Assembly: GCF_016595465.1 (NCBI RefSeq)
Contig: NZ_JAENIK010000013.1
Span: forward strand, 542,839-606,838
Direction: 5' to 3'
Source of the DNA: Luteolibacter yonseiensis
GTDB lineage: Bacteria > Verrucomicrobiota > Verrucomicrobiia > Verrucomicrobiales > Akkermansiaceae
DNA length: 64,000 bases
The translations under genes and the position numbers were made by a program. Under the pieces are notes generated by a model, which was not told the origin of the DNA, searched no databases, and saw only the letters and a program-made list of their open reading frames with translations. Positions 9,196 through 17,375 of this stretch are shown here, piece by piece (within the stretch, counting starts at the first letter, position 1; each line of letters opens with the position of its first letter).

Positions 9196-11031
9196 ATGAA
9201 ACCTCTTCACACCCTCTTGCCGCTGTCCCTCGCCATGACCTTCATCGCCAGCGCGAAGCCGCAGTCCGCCTTCCACAACCCGCTCTACCAAGGAGAGGAT
9301 CCATGGGTCATCCGTCACGAGAACAGCTACTACATGTGCAGTTCCGGACCGTCGGAGCCGACGGCCGTCTATGTTTCCAAGTCCCCCACCCTCACCGAGC
9401 GCGGGGAGAAGGTGAAGGTCTGGGAGGATGGCGACAACTACCGCCGCGTCTTCGCTCCGGAGCTTCACTTCATCCAGGGGAAATGGTACATCTACTTCTG
9501 CGCGGACGTCAGATCCGAGGGCTGGAAGCACATGGCCGTCGTCCTGCAGGCGAATACGGACAACCCGCTGGACGGATTCACCAACAGGGGCGTGCTCTTC
9601 ACCGGGGACGAGCACGGCAACGCGCAGGCGAACGACATCACCGTGGTGACGTACAAGGACCAGCTCTACGCCTTCTGGGGATCGCTGGCGGACAAGATCG
9701 TGGAAGGTGCCGTGATGGCTCCGATGGACAGTCCCACCAGGATCACCGCTCATCGCAAGGAGATCGGACTGCACGCCGAGGGTCCGCGTGCCATCCTGAG
9801 GAACGGCAAGCTGATCATGACCGGCGCCGAGGGAGGATTCGCCTCCAAGGACTACCGGCTCTCCGCGCTGATCTATTCCCCGGACGCCGGACCCATCGAT
9901 GACAAGAAATCGTGGAAACCCCTGGGCACCCTCCTGAAAACCACCGACGATGTCTGGGGACCATCCCGCGCCAGCTTCACCACCTCTCCGGATGGCAAGG
10001 AGAACTGGGTGATGTATCACTCGAAGATCTTCAACGCCGACGACAACGGCATGCGCGCCATCAACATCAAGAAGTTCACCTTCAAGGAGGACGACACGCC
10101 GGACTTCGGCACGGCTGCCAGCCCCACCTCCTTGTTGGAAAACCCCTCCGGCGATCCCGGCATGGGCGAGCTCTACGAAGCCGAGGACTGGCAACTCTCC
10201 GGTGACGCGGCGAAGGCATCCACCAACAAGAACTTCACCGGCACCGGCTACGTGGACGGCTTTTCCAAAAAAGGAGCCAAAGCCACCTTCACCGCGGACG
10301 TCCCGGCGGCGGGTGTCTATCGCGTGATCCTCCGTTACGCGAATGGTGTGAAGGTCGAGGGAGAACAACAGTCGTTCCCGAAAATCTATCCCCCCGCCCA
10401 AAGCACGCTCTCGCTGTATGTGAACGGGGCGAAGATCAAACGCACCCAGTTCCACCGCACCACGAACTGGGATGTGTGGATGTTCCAAGGGGAAAATCTC
10501 CAGCTCAAGGCCGGGAAAAACGAGATCGCCTGGCAGAATGACGAGGGCGACGTCGGCCAGGTCACGCTGGACTCCGCCGCAGTCGCGAAAAGCTCCACCC
10601 CAATCCACGGTCTGACCGGCAGCTACTACAACAACCGCGACCTCACGGACCAGAAACTCACCCGCCTTGATCCTGAAATCTCCTTCAATTGGGGCAATGG
10701 TTCGCCGGACCCGTTGATAGAAAACGACACGTTCTCCGTCCGCTGGGAGGGATTCATCACCCCGCTTTATTCCGAAACGTATACCTTCCACTCCAAGTCC
10801 GACAACGGCCGCAGGCTGTGGATCGACAAACAGCCCGTCATCGACAAATGGCTGGATGACTACGACCAGACCTACACCGGAACCATCAAGCTCGAGGCCG
10901 GAAAAAAATATCCCATCACCTTCGAATACTACGAGGACGGCGGCGGAGCGAACACCCGCCTCGAATGGTCCAGCGAAAGCCAGCCAAGGGAGGTGATTCC
11001 ATCCGGAAGACTCGAACCCGCAGCAAAATAA
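9196..11031 (+). CDS. Secreted GH43-family glycosidase with CBM-like and PA14 domains
   Basis: A 611-aa exported enzyme. After the signal peptide (about 1-20) comes a five-bladed beta-propeller glycoside hydrolase of the GH43 type: QGEDPWVI carries the presumed catalytic base Asp35, with APELHFIQGKWYIYF and HAEGPRAILRNGKLIM further on. GH43 members attack arabinan, xylan or galactan side chains; the substrate cannot be told from sequence. Residues about 324-468 resemble a CBM6/35 beta-sandwich (YEAEDWQLSG). Residues about 470-606 are a PA14 domain (GLTGSYYNN, FSVRWEGFI, WIDKQPVIDKW), a carbohydrate-binding module. The start at 9196 gives the signal peptide; the frame is open to 9025 without support. 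Confidence 0.85.
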   Translation: MKPLHTLLPLSLAMTFIASAKPQSAFHNPLYQGEDPWVIRHENSYYMCSSGPSEPTAVYVSKSPTLTERGEKVKVWEDGDNYRRVFAPELHFIQGKWYIYFCADVRSEGWKHMAVVLQANTDNPLDGFTNRGVLFTGDEHGNAQANDITVVTYKDQLYAFWGSLADKIVEGAVMAPMDSPTRITAHRKEIGLHAEGPRAILRNGKLIMTGAEGGFASKDYRLSALIYSPDAGPIDDKKSWKPLGTLLKTTDDVWGPSRASFTTSPDGKENWVMYHSKIFNADDNGMRAINIKKFTFKEDDTPDFGTAASPTSLLENPSGDPGMGELYEAEDWQLSGDAAKASTNKNFTGTGYVDGFSKKGAKATFTADVPAAGVYRVILRYANGVKVEGEQQSFPKIYPPAQSTLSLYVNGAKIKRTQFHRTTNWDVWMFQGENLQLKAGKNEIAWQNDEGDVGQVTLDSAAVAKSSTPIHGLTGSYYNNRDLTDQKLTRLDPEISFNWGNGSPDPLIENDTFSVRWEGFITPLYSETYTFHSKSDNGRRLWIDKQPVIDKWLDDYDQTYTGTIKLEAGKKYPITFEYYEDGGGANTRLEWSSESQPREVIPSGRLEPAAK

Positions 11032-11035
11032 CAAC

Positions 11036-11061
11036 CGGAGGGTCCGACTCCGGCTGACCCG
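11036..11061. repeat. 26-bp intergenic repeat, copy 2 (3' of GH43 gene)
   Basis: CGGAGGGTCCGACTCCGG followed by CTGACCCG matches the element at 7784-7810 in 24 of 26 positions. It begins five bases after the GH43 stop. See copy 1. Confidence 0.5.
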
Positions 11062-11248
11062 TTCTGCGACGGCGCAACATCAAACCGGGAAAAACTCCGT
11101 GTCCGATGATGACTGGACATCCATATCTTCCGCCATCAACGCTCATCCACATCAACGGCCGGCGATTTCCCGGCCTTCACACCCGTTTCACCGACCGGAG
11201 ATCCGGCCACCCGGATAGCCGGAGCACAAACAACCAAACCCTTCTCCC

Positions 11249-11980
11249 TCACCGCTTCTCCCCCAACACCTGCTTCAGGAGCGAGGCCATCTCATCCGCC
11301 GCCTGCCTGCCGGTTTCCAGCACTCCCTTGTGATCCAAATGGGCTCCTGTGAGTCCAGCTGCCCAGTTCGTCAGACACGAAAAGGCCACCACAGGGATTT
11401 TCAGCGAACGTGCCTGGATGGTTTCCAACACGGTGCTCATGCCCACGGCGTCGGCCCCCATGGACTGGAGCATGCGGATTTCCGCGGGAGTTTCATATTG
11501 CGGACCACGCAGGCCCGCATACACGCCTTCATGAAGCGTCATGCCGGAGACGATCGCGGCGGTGCGGAAATCGGCGCGGCATGCGGCGTCGTAGGCCACG
11601 GACATGTCGGTGAAATCAGCGCCTGCGAGCGGCGATGTCGCGGTGAGGTTCAGATGATCGCTGAGCATCATCCATGTGCCGGGAGCGAAGGCGTTGTTCA
11701 TCGTGCCGGCGGCGTTGGTCAGGATGAGTTTGTTGATTCCTTGTGCCACCATCCAGCGTATCCCTGCGGTGACCTGTCGCGCGTCGTAGCCTTCGTAGAG
11801 GTGGAGCCGGCCTTTCATCAGAAGCACGGATCTGCCGGCGAGTTTGCCAAAGACAAACGCTCCCGCATGTCCCGGCACGGAAGATATGGGAAGCCCCGCT
11901 TCCAGGAACGGAACCTCCCTTTCAATCTCCACCGCATCCGCCAACGCCCCCAGCCCCGATCCCGATACTATGCCAATCAT
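11249..11980 (-). CDS. Purine nucleoside phosphorylase (class I, trimeric type)
   Basis: Phosphorolysis of purine (deoxy)ribonucleosides to base and (deoxy)ribose-1-phosphate. The 243-aa sequence shows the PNP/MTAP signatures: the phosphate-binding GSGLGALAD near the N-terminus, GRLHLYEGYDARQVTAGIR, LTNAAGTMN, GPQYETPAEIRM and the nucleoside-site GMSTVLETI. It is somewhat short because the N-terminal extension of other PNPs is missing, which is common in bacterial PunA. It follows pepP by 40 bp on the same strand and may share its transcript. Confidence 0.9.
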   Translation of the reverse strand: MIGIVSGSGLGALADAVEIEREVPFLEAGLPISSVPGHAGAFVFGKLAGRSVLLMKGRLHLYEGYDARQVTAGIRWMVAQGINKLILTNAAGTMNNAFAPGTWMMLSDHLNLTATSPLAGADFTDMSVAYDAACRADFRTAAIVSGMTLHEGVYAGLRGPQYETPAEIRMLQSMGADAVGMSTVLETIQARSLKIPVVAFSCLTNWAAGLTGAHLDHKGVLETGRQAADEMASLLKQVLGEKR

Positions 11981-12020
11981 GGTCCGGCATCTCTAGCAGG
12001 TCGCAGGCCGATTTCGAACA

Positions 12021-13316
12021 TCAGCGGCCGGCATTCATCAATTCCTCAATTTCCTCCGCCTCTATCGGGATGTTCCGCATCAGGTCGAAGTTGCCGTCCT
12101 TGCCGATGACCACATCGTTTTCCAACCGGATGCCCATGTTCTCTCCTCGGATGTAGATACCCGGCTCGATGGTGAACACCATGCCTTCCGCGAAAGGTTC
12201 GTGCGGCGGACAGACGTCGTGCACGTCCAGCCCCAGATGGTGCGAGGTGCCGTGCATGAAATATTTTTTCACGAGAGCCTTGTCCGGCCCTTGGGCAGCC
12301 GCCTCCTTCGCAGAGAAAAGCCCCAGATGGACAAGCTCTCGCTCCATCAGCTCGATGACCTGCTTTTGGTATTCCATCGGCGTGTTGCCGGGACGGAGGA
12401 TGCCGTTCGCTCCGTGGAAAACGCGCAGGACGGAGTCATACACATCCCGCTGGCGCTTGGTGAACCGGCCGTTCACCGGCACGGTCCGGGTGAGGTCGGA
12501 CGCCCACCCCGCATACTCGGCGGCCACGTCCATCAGAACCATGTCGCCATCCTGACAGATCTTGTCGTTTTCCACATAGTGGAGCACACACGCGTTTTTT
12601 CCAGTGCCGATGATGGGAGCGTAGGCGAAACCACGCGACCCCCGGCGGACAAACTCGTGCAACAACTCGGCCTCGATCTCCCATTCCCCCACTCCGGGCT
12701 TGATGAAGCCCAGCAACCTGCGGAATCCGGCCTCCGTGATGTCGCAGGCGCGCTGGAGCTGTTTGACCTCCTCCTGGTCCTTCGTGATCCGCAGGCGGTG
12801 GAGCAACGGAGCGAGGCGCTCGTAGCGGTGCAGCGGGTAGCGCGACTGGCAATCCTTGATGAAGCGCGCGTTCGCGGTCTCCACCACGACACTGGCGCGG
12901 AGATGCTCGTTGGTCGCCAGATAGATGTGCTCCACCTGCGGAACCATGCGGTGGAGGAACCCGTCGAACGAGCCGGACCACTCGATGCGTTCGACACCCG
13001 TGGCGGCACGGGCCTGCTCCTTGTTGAGTTTCTCTCCTTCCCAGATGGCGATAAGCTCGCTGGTCTCCTTGACGAAGAGGATTTCCCGTTCATTCGGATC
13101 CACCGCATCCGGCATGAGAACGAGCGTGGTGTCCTCCTGATCGACGCCGGTCAGATAGAAGAGATCGCTGTTCTGTTTGAACGCCATCGTGCCGTCCGCA
13201 TTGGTCGGATAGATATCGTTCGCACGGAGAATGACCATGCTGTTGGGCTTGAGCAGGCCGCGGAGATTTTCGCGGTTACGGATGAAAAACGCTGGAGAAA
13301 TCGGTTCGTATCGCAC
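12021..13316 (-). CDS. pepP: Xaa-Pro aminopeptidase (M24B)
   Basis: This 431-aa metallopeptidase removes N-terminal residues preceding proline. An N-terminal creatinase-like domain (about 1-165; NSDLFYLTGVDQEDTTLVL) precedes the pita-bread catalytic domain. The dinuclear metal ligands are visible in DGDMVLMDVAAEYAGWASD, SHHLGLDVHD, FTIEPGIYI and GIRLENDVVIG. The protein lacks a signal peptide and should be cytoplasmic. Downstream is the purine nucleoside phosphorylase gene; upstream, after 66 bp, is the coiled-coil operon on the same strand. Confidence 0.92.
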   Translation of the reverse strand: MRYEPISPAFFIRNRENLRGLLKPNSMVILRANDIYPTNADGTMAFKQNSDLFYLTGVDQEDTTLVLMPDAVDPNEREILFVKETSELIAIWEGEKLNKEQARAATGVERIEWSGSFDGFLHRMVPQVEHIYLATNEHLRASVVVETANARFIKDCQSRYPLHRYERLAPLLHRLRITKDQEEVKQLQRACDITEAGFRRLLGFIKPGVGEWEIEAELLHEFVRRGSRGFAYAPIIGTGKNACVLHYVENDKICQDGDMVLMDVAAEYAGWASDLTRTVPVNGRFTKRQRDVYDSVLRVFHGANGILRPGNTPMEYQKQVIELMERELVHLGLFSAKEAAAQGPDKALVKKYFMHGTSHHLGLDVHDVCPPHEPFAEGMVFTIEPGIYIRGENMGIRLENDVVIGKDGNFDLMRNIPIEAEEIEELMNAGR

Positions 13317-13382
13317 GGGTGGACTTCACGCGAAGCAACGCGGCAGGGCAATCCGGATTTTCGAGGATTGCCGAAATGACAG

Positions 13383-14345
13383 TCAGAACTCCGGTTCCGG
13401 CGCAAGGAGAGTGTCATTGGGGGAAACCATCGCCAAATCCGACTTCGCCATCGCCAATGCCGCCCGCGCGTTCTTGAGTTCCGCGCTCAGTCTCTTCGCC
13501 TTCGCATCCCATGTCTCAAGGCTGCCGGGCACTGATTTGCTGCCGTAATTCGAACGGGAGGAAGCTTCGGCATGGTCGGCGACGAGCTTGTTGACCTTGT
13601 TTTTCCAATTCCTCACATTCTGCCGGAGATTGCTTCGCTTGAGATTCTCTTCCGCCAATCTCGCCCGCCGGACATCACGCTCGCCGGAAGGAGTTGCTTC
13701 AGCTTCTGTTCCGGTCTTTGCCGTGTGGGCGTCGAAGTTTTCACTCTCCTTCTTCAATCGCAACCGGCGTTCCTCGTCATTCCATTGGAAACGATCCTGG
13801 AATTTCGGATCCAGCTCGGGTCCCTGGACTCTCGCGATGCCATCCACATGGTTGATTTCCAAACCAACATCCGTCACCCGGCGGATGACGGCCTGCTGGT
13901 AGGAACGTCCGCTGCGGAGCGTCAGCGTGCCCAGGTTTTCACCCACTGCGGCAAGCCATGTCGCGGTTCGGTAATCCGCCCGATAATCGGAAAATCTGCC
14001 GTCCAGCGCCGTCACGGATGAAAGCGCCTCATCACGGGTTTTCACCAATTCCGCATGGCGGAGGTTCAAACCGTCACACTTCGAAGTCAGTTCCTTATGA
14101 CTCCGGGAGTCCGCATGGAGTTTCGTTCCATACTCGACCAGCCGTTGATTGCCATCTTCCAGCTTGTTCTTCAACTCGGAGATTTCCGCATCGCTGAGTT
14201 TGACCTCCCGCCGCAGTTCGGCCACGCCGCTGGAGAACTGGAAACGCCGGTCCATCAGCAGGGAAAGCCCCACCGCGGCCATGACCAGAACGATCAATCC
14301 CACCATGAAGGTGAACAACCCCGAATGCTCGTCGGAAGATAGCAT
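13383..14345 (-). CDS. Membrane-anchored coiled-coil protein with shared 45-residue motif (gene 4 of operon)
   Basis: A 320-aa protein with one N-terminal transmembrane helix (about 11-31), then a long heptad-rich coiled coil (about 38-110). Residues about 145-190 (SGRSYQQAVIRRVTDVGLEI, then NHVDGIARVQGPELD) form a small beta-rich motif shared with the products at 14359-15288 and 15636-16553. A second coiled coil occupies the C-terminal third. No family name is known to me; similar motif-bearing proteins are, from memory, common in Verrucomicrobia and Planctomycetes. It is the last gene of a tightly packed operon, 13 bp after its neighbour. The topology suggests a structural or scaffolding role in the periplasm, but this is inference. 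Confidence 0.7.
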   Translation of the reverse strand: MLSSDEHSGLFTFMVGLIVLVMAAVGLSLLMDRRFQFSSGVAELRREVKLSDAEISELKNKLEDGNQRLVEYGTKLHADSRSHKELTSKCDGLNLRHAELVKTRDEALSSVTALDGRFSDYRADYRTATWLAAVGENLGTLTLRSGRSYQQAVIRRVTDVGLEINHVDGIARVQGPELDPKFQDRFQWNDEERRLRLKKESENFDAHTAKTGTEAEATPSGERDVRRARLAEENLKRSNLRQNVRNWKNKVNKLVADHAEASSRSNYGSKSVPGSLETWDAKAKRLSAELKNARAALAMAKSDLAMVSPNDTLLAPEPEF

Positions 14346-14358
14346 CTGTGAGAACGAG

Positions 14359-15288
14359 TTAAAGCGATGCCCTCATCAGCCGGATCTCGTCGCGAATCGC
14401 GGCGATCTGATTCTGCTTCGATTTGATGGTACGGTTGAGAGCTTTTGTCTTGTCGAGACCAGGACCGCCGCTTTTCGGTTTACCAGCCAACCGGTCGATT
14501 TCGGCGCCGAGCGCACGGATCTCAGCCTGAAGCGCGTTGATATCCGCTTCTTTGCCTGCAATCTGGCGCCGCCTCTTTTCCTTATCGAGCAGGGCTTCAC
14601 GCTCACGCTGCTTGCCCATTTCAATCTCGGCGAGCTTGTCCGCCTCCAGCACGTCCTTATTGTGGGTCTTCCGAACCGTTTCCTCGTTCGCGATCTCGGC
14701 CTCCTTCTGGGCCGCATCGAACTGATAATAGTCCTGCATGTCGGCCGGAAGATCTTCGTAATCAACCCGCTTCTGACCTTCTTCGTGGCGGATCTGAATA
14801 CCGATCGCCGTCACGTCCCTGATCATGACGCCTTTATAAACAACGCCCTTTTGCGTCACAAGCTGCTCCATCTCCGTTCCCTTCGCCTTGCTCCTCACAT
14901 AAGCCCGGTATTCGTCCTTATATGCATCGAATGCTTTTCTCTTTTCGACGATCTCCGCTTCGGTCGCCTTTTCCTTGTCCGTCAGGGAAACGATGTTCTG
15001 CTGGAGAGTCTGGCTTTCCACTCCCAGGCGGGAGACCTCCTTCGAGTCCTTCAAACGCTGCGGAGTCAGGTCCAGCTTCTGCTGCCCCTTGTCGATGCTC
15101 ATGCGATAGCTGTCGATTTCCTTGCCCTGTTGGACGATGAGCGCCTCGTCGGACAGTTCTCCGCCTTGGAACCCTTCATCGAAGGCAAACATGAACAAAA
15201 CACCAAATCCGAGCAAAACCGCCAGAGCCATCACCATCCCGATCACTCCGGGACCGCGACCGCTCGACATCATATCACTGAAAGACAT
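14359..15288 (-). CDS. Membrane-anchored coiled-coil protein with shared 45-residue motif (gene 3 of operon)
   Basis: The 309-aa product has a glycine-rich N-terminus, one transmembrane helix (about 14-35), coiled coil (about 50-135), the shared motif (about 145-190: KGVVYKGVMIRDVTAIGIQI, then RHEEGQKRVDYEDLP) and a charged C-terminal coiled coil (about 195-305) rich in Glu, Lys and Arg. It is a clear architectural paralogue of its downstream neighbour. Gene spacing is 27 bp from the upstream lipoprotein gene and 13 bp to the downstream gene. Function unknown. Confidence 0.7.
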   Translation of the reverse strand: MSFSDMMSSGRGPGVIGMVMALAVLLGFGVLFMFAFDEGFQGGELSDEALIVQQGKEIDSYRMSIDKGQQKLDLTPQRLKDSKEVSRLGVESQTLQQNIVSLTDKEKATEAEIVEKRKAFDAYKDEYRAYVRSKAKGTEMEQLVTQKGVVYKGVMIRDVTAIGIQIRHEEGQKRVDYEDLPADMQDYYQFDAAQKEAEIANEETVRKTHNKDVLEADKLAEIEMGKQREREALLDKEKRRRQIAGKEADINALQAEIRALGAEIDRLAGKPKSGGPGLDKTKALNRTIKSKQNQIAAIRDEIRLMRASL

Positions 15289-15315
15289 ATCTGTATTGAA
15301 TTAAAGATTGGGGGG

Positions 15316-15639
15316 TTATTTAACCTGATATTTCAGCTTGTAGGTGTCGAACTCGGCCTGGAGGGATTTTTTCTTGGTCTCCAGGGCCGCGATCTCCGTT
15401 TCGAGAGCGGTCACCTCGCCTGTCTGTTTCTCGGACAGCTTCTTGGCCTCGGCCAGTTGTTCCGAAACATCAGGAGGAAGACTCTTGAGCTTTTCAGTAA
15501 TCAACGCGAGCTCACCTTTCAGACGGGCGATTTCGGCCTTCTGTTTTTCACGTTTTTCGACAAGTGCGGGATCACTGCACGATACGCAGCAAAGGGCGAC
15601 AATCACGGCAAGACTGCTGGAGCGGATGGGGAATTTCAT
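15316..15639 (-). CDS. Small coiled-coil putative lipoprotein (gene 2 of operon)
   Basis: A 107-aa protein: an N-terminal signal-like segment (MKFPIRSSSLAVIVALCCVS) ending in a cysteine that could be lipidated (CVSC, a weak lipobox), followed by an almost continuous coiled coil (about 28-105). Its ATG overlaps the stop of the upstream gene by four bases (ATGA at 15636-15639), showing translational coupling. This decides the start: the same frame is open to 16074, but the extra 145 residues are low-complexity shadow of the upstream gene. It lacks the motif shared by the other three operon members. Confidence 0.65.
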   Translation of the reverse strand: MKFPIRSSSLAVIVALCCVSCSDPALVEKREKQKAEIARLKGELALITEKLKSLPPDVSEQLAEAKKLSEKQTGEVTALETEIAALETKKKSLQAEFDTYKLKYQVK

Positions 15640-16553
15640 GGAACGTAAGAATTGTAGGGCCTGCCACTCAGGGTGCTCGACTCGCGTGCCGCCCTGCCAG
15701 CCCCCACCCGGATGGTTCCTCGGGATGGATAATAGCAGCGGCTGACCACCGGCGCACAGTAATTGTATGAGCGGTAATAAGTGGGCCTGGAATAAGAGCG
15801 ATAGGTGCGGGAAGAACGATAATAGGTTGAATCTCCCACGGAAGATGACCGGGAAAACGGACCGGTGTCCGCCGAAGCTGTCTGGCTCGCCAACAGGTTG
15901 GTCCTCGCACGGCTGGCGGCGAGTTCCACCTCTAGCGCGGCGTCCGCCTCCTGCTTTTTCTTTTCCATATTGGAAGCAAGGCGGGCATCCACCCATTTTT
16001 CGTATTCGGCGGCGTTTTGAACTTCTTTTTGGTGAGCCGCGATCGCCAGATCCTCCTCCAGTCCGAAAAGCCAACGCTGCCTTACGTCCAGATCTTGAAA
16101 GCGCAGTCGCGCGGAGCCATCCGAATGACGGATTGTTACTCCAGAATCCGTGATGGCTGAGACGGACACATTTTCAAAACTCCGCCCGGAAGCCAGGACC
16201 ATTTTATCGAAGGATTTGCCAATGGCCCGCTGGCGCTGGCCGTGAATCATGTCATTCCGGAAAACCGCCCACTGCTCCTGCAGGGATTCCACCTCCGCGG
16301 CAGCCAGAACCTTCTTGGATTCCAAAGACCTCCGCAATGTCGCCGTCTTTTCGGTAGCGGCGCGAATCTTCTCAAGATCTTCAAATTCGGAGCCGAGCAA
16401 CCGGTCAAACCGGTATTTTGCGAGCTCCACCTGCTGGGCCAGCTCAACCCGTTCCTTTTCAGCGCCCCACCACGCCGCTTGGCGCTCGCCTTGATCGCAA
16501 GCCCCCAAGAAGAGAGAAATCACTGCCAGAGAAGCGGTTGGGATGATTTTCAT
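15636..16553 (-). CDS. Lipoprotein with shared 45-residue motif (gene 1 of operon)
   Basis: The 305-aa product begins MKIIPTASLAVISLFLGACDQ, a lipoprotein signal with lipobox LGAC. A helical region (about 25-105) precedes the shared motif (about 115-160: SGRSFENVSVSAITDSGVTI, then RHSDGSARLRFQDLD). The helix after the motif ends in a Tyr/Ser/Arg-rich tail of about 75 residues (STYYRSSRTYRSYSRPTYYR) that looks disordered. It heads the operon, with a good promoter 34 bp upstream. Three proteins with the same motif but different anchors (lipid here, transmembrane helix in genes 3 and 4) encoded together suggest one envelope assembly. Confidence 0.7.
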   Translation of the reverse strand: MKIIPTASLAVISLFLGACDQGERQAAWWGAEKERVELAQQVELAKYRFDRLLGSEFEDLEKIRAATEKTATLRRSLESKKVLAAAEVESLQEQWAVFRNDMIHGQRQRAIGKSFDKMVLASGRSFENVSVSAITDSGVTIRHSDGSARLRFQDLDVRQRWLFGLEEDLAIAAHQKEVQNAAEYEKWVDARLASNMEKKKQEADAALEVELAASRARTNLLASQTASADTGPFSRSSSVGDSTYYRSSRTYRSYSRPTYYRSYNYCAPVVSRCYYPSRGTIRVGAGRAARESSTLSGRPYNSYVP

Positions 16554-16572
16554 ATGATTAAAAAAAGGGGGT

Positions 16573-16585
16573 ATCTGAATCAGAT
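16573..16585. promoter_or_regulatory. 13-bp palindrome at predicted transcription start
   Basis: ATCTGAATCAGAT is a perfect palindrome with 6-bp arms around a central A. It lies immediately downstream of the predicted -10 box, where a bound repressor would block initiation. Role inferred from position only. Confidence 0.35.
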
Positions 16586-16587
16586 TG

Positions 16588-16617
16588 ATAATATTTCACT
16601 CGGTGGGGGTCAATCAA
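16588..16617 (-). promoter_or_regulatory. Sigma-70-like promoter of the coiled-coil operon
   Basis: On the minus strand, TTGATT (16617-16612) and TATTAT (16593-16588) are separated by 18 bases. The -10 box ends 34 bases before the ATG at 16553. This is one of the few near-consensus promoters visible in the window. Confidence 0.45.
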
Positions 16618-16873
16618 ATTAGGCAGAATCCGTACCGAGCCGCTTTGAGACCTGAAAAAAGAGATGCCGTATTTCTACTGGGATAATTACGCATTTTTTC
16701 AAGATTGAAAAGAAACCATTTCGGCACATTTTTTCATGATGTCCGGAATGGAAGCCAGTCCCGGCAACCATTGCGAAACGCAACGAAAGCCGGAACCGGT
16801 GTTGCAAAATCAGTGACTTCGATAGACCCTGTTAGTTCCATTCAAGCGATTTTTGCTTGGCACCTTTCCTGCG

Positions 16874-17368
16874 ATGGAAATCCCGTTCGATCCCGCAGCA
16901 CCCATGTACCACACCGCCCACATCCATGACCGCTGTATTTGCATTTGCAATCGGCTCCTGCGGGGGGAGCTGTCGGCCGTCGAGACTTACACACAGGTCA
17001 TCGACAAATACACCCATTCGGATGCGGACGAAATCCTCAGGCAAATCCGCAAGGATCACTCCCGTTCCGCAAACCTCCTTTCCGCCAATGTCCGGGACAT
17101 GAGTGGTGAGCCGGAAAAAAATTCCGGAGCTTGGGGACTTGTCGCCACGGTCGCGCAGGGAGCTGCCAATCTGTTCGGCCCTCGATCCGCCATCGAGTCT
17201 CTTTTGAAGGGAGAGGAAGCGGACCGCGACGACTACGAAAACGCCTTGTTGGATGAGAACGTGGGGCCGGAGTGCAAGGAGCTCATCCGGGAAGACCTGC
17301 TCCCGGCCGTGCTGCACCATGTCTCAACACTTCAAGAGCTGGTGATACGGAACGAACACGAATCCTGA
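16874..17368 (+). CDS. DUF2383 (PA2169-type) ferritin-like four-helix protein
   Basis: This 164-aa all-helical protein matches the DUF2383/PA2169 pattern: a first helix pair containing LRGELSAVETYTQVIDKY, then LRQIRKDHSRSANLL, a glycine-rich connector (GAWGLVATVAQGAANLFG) and a final pair with EEADRDDYENALLD. Members are stress-associated in several bacteria; the function is unknown. The ATG at 16874 is preferred to an upstream TTG (16853). Seven bases after its stop the AI-2E-family permease gene begins, so the two are one transcription unit. Confidence 0.7.
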   Translation: MEIPFDPAAPMYHTAHIHDRCICICNRLLRGELSAVETYTQVIDKYTHSDADEILRQIRKDHSRSANLLSANVRDMSGEPEKNSGAWGLVATVAQGAANLFGPRSAIESLLKGEEADRDDYENALLDENVGPECKELIREDLLPAVLHHVSTLQELVIRNEHES

Positions 17369-17375
17369 CCCTCTC

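Larger units (their letters stand above)
16554..16873. promoter_or_regulatory. AT-rich divergent regulatory region (320 bp, no gene)
   Basis: The gap between the minus-strand coiled-coil operon and the plus-strand DUF2383 gene is markedly more AT-rich than its surroundings. It carries the operon promoter and palindrome (listed separately) and, on the other side, a 5-bp-arm inverted repeat TTGCGAAACGCAA at 16771-16783, about 90 bp before the DUF2383 start. No reading frame or RNA gene is seen in it. Confidence 0.5.

Noticed and set aside
9082..11034. 650-codon minus-strand frame opposite the GH43 gene
   Set aside because: The plus strand has a signal peptide, catalytic motif and PA14 domain; the minus product has no recognisable feature.
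12201..13379. 392-codon plus-strand frame opposite pepP
   Set aside because: Pure shadow of a well-recognised metallopeptidase gene.
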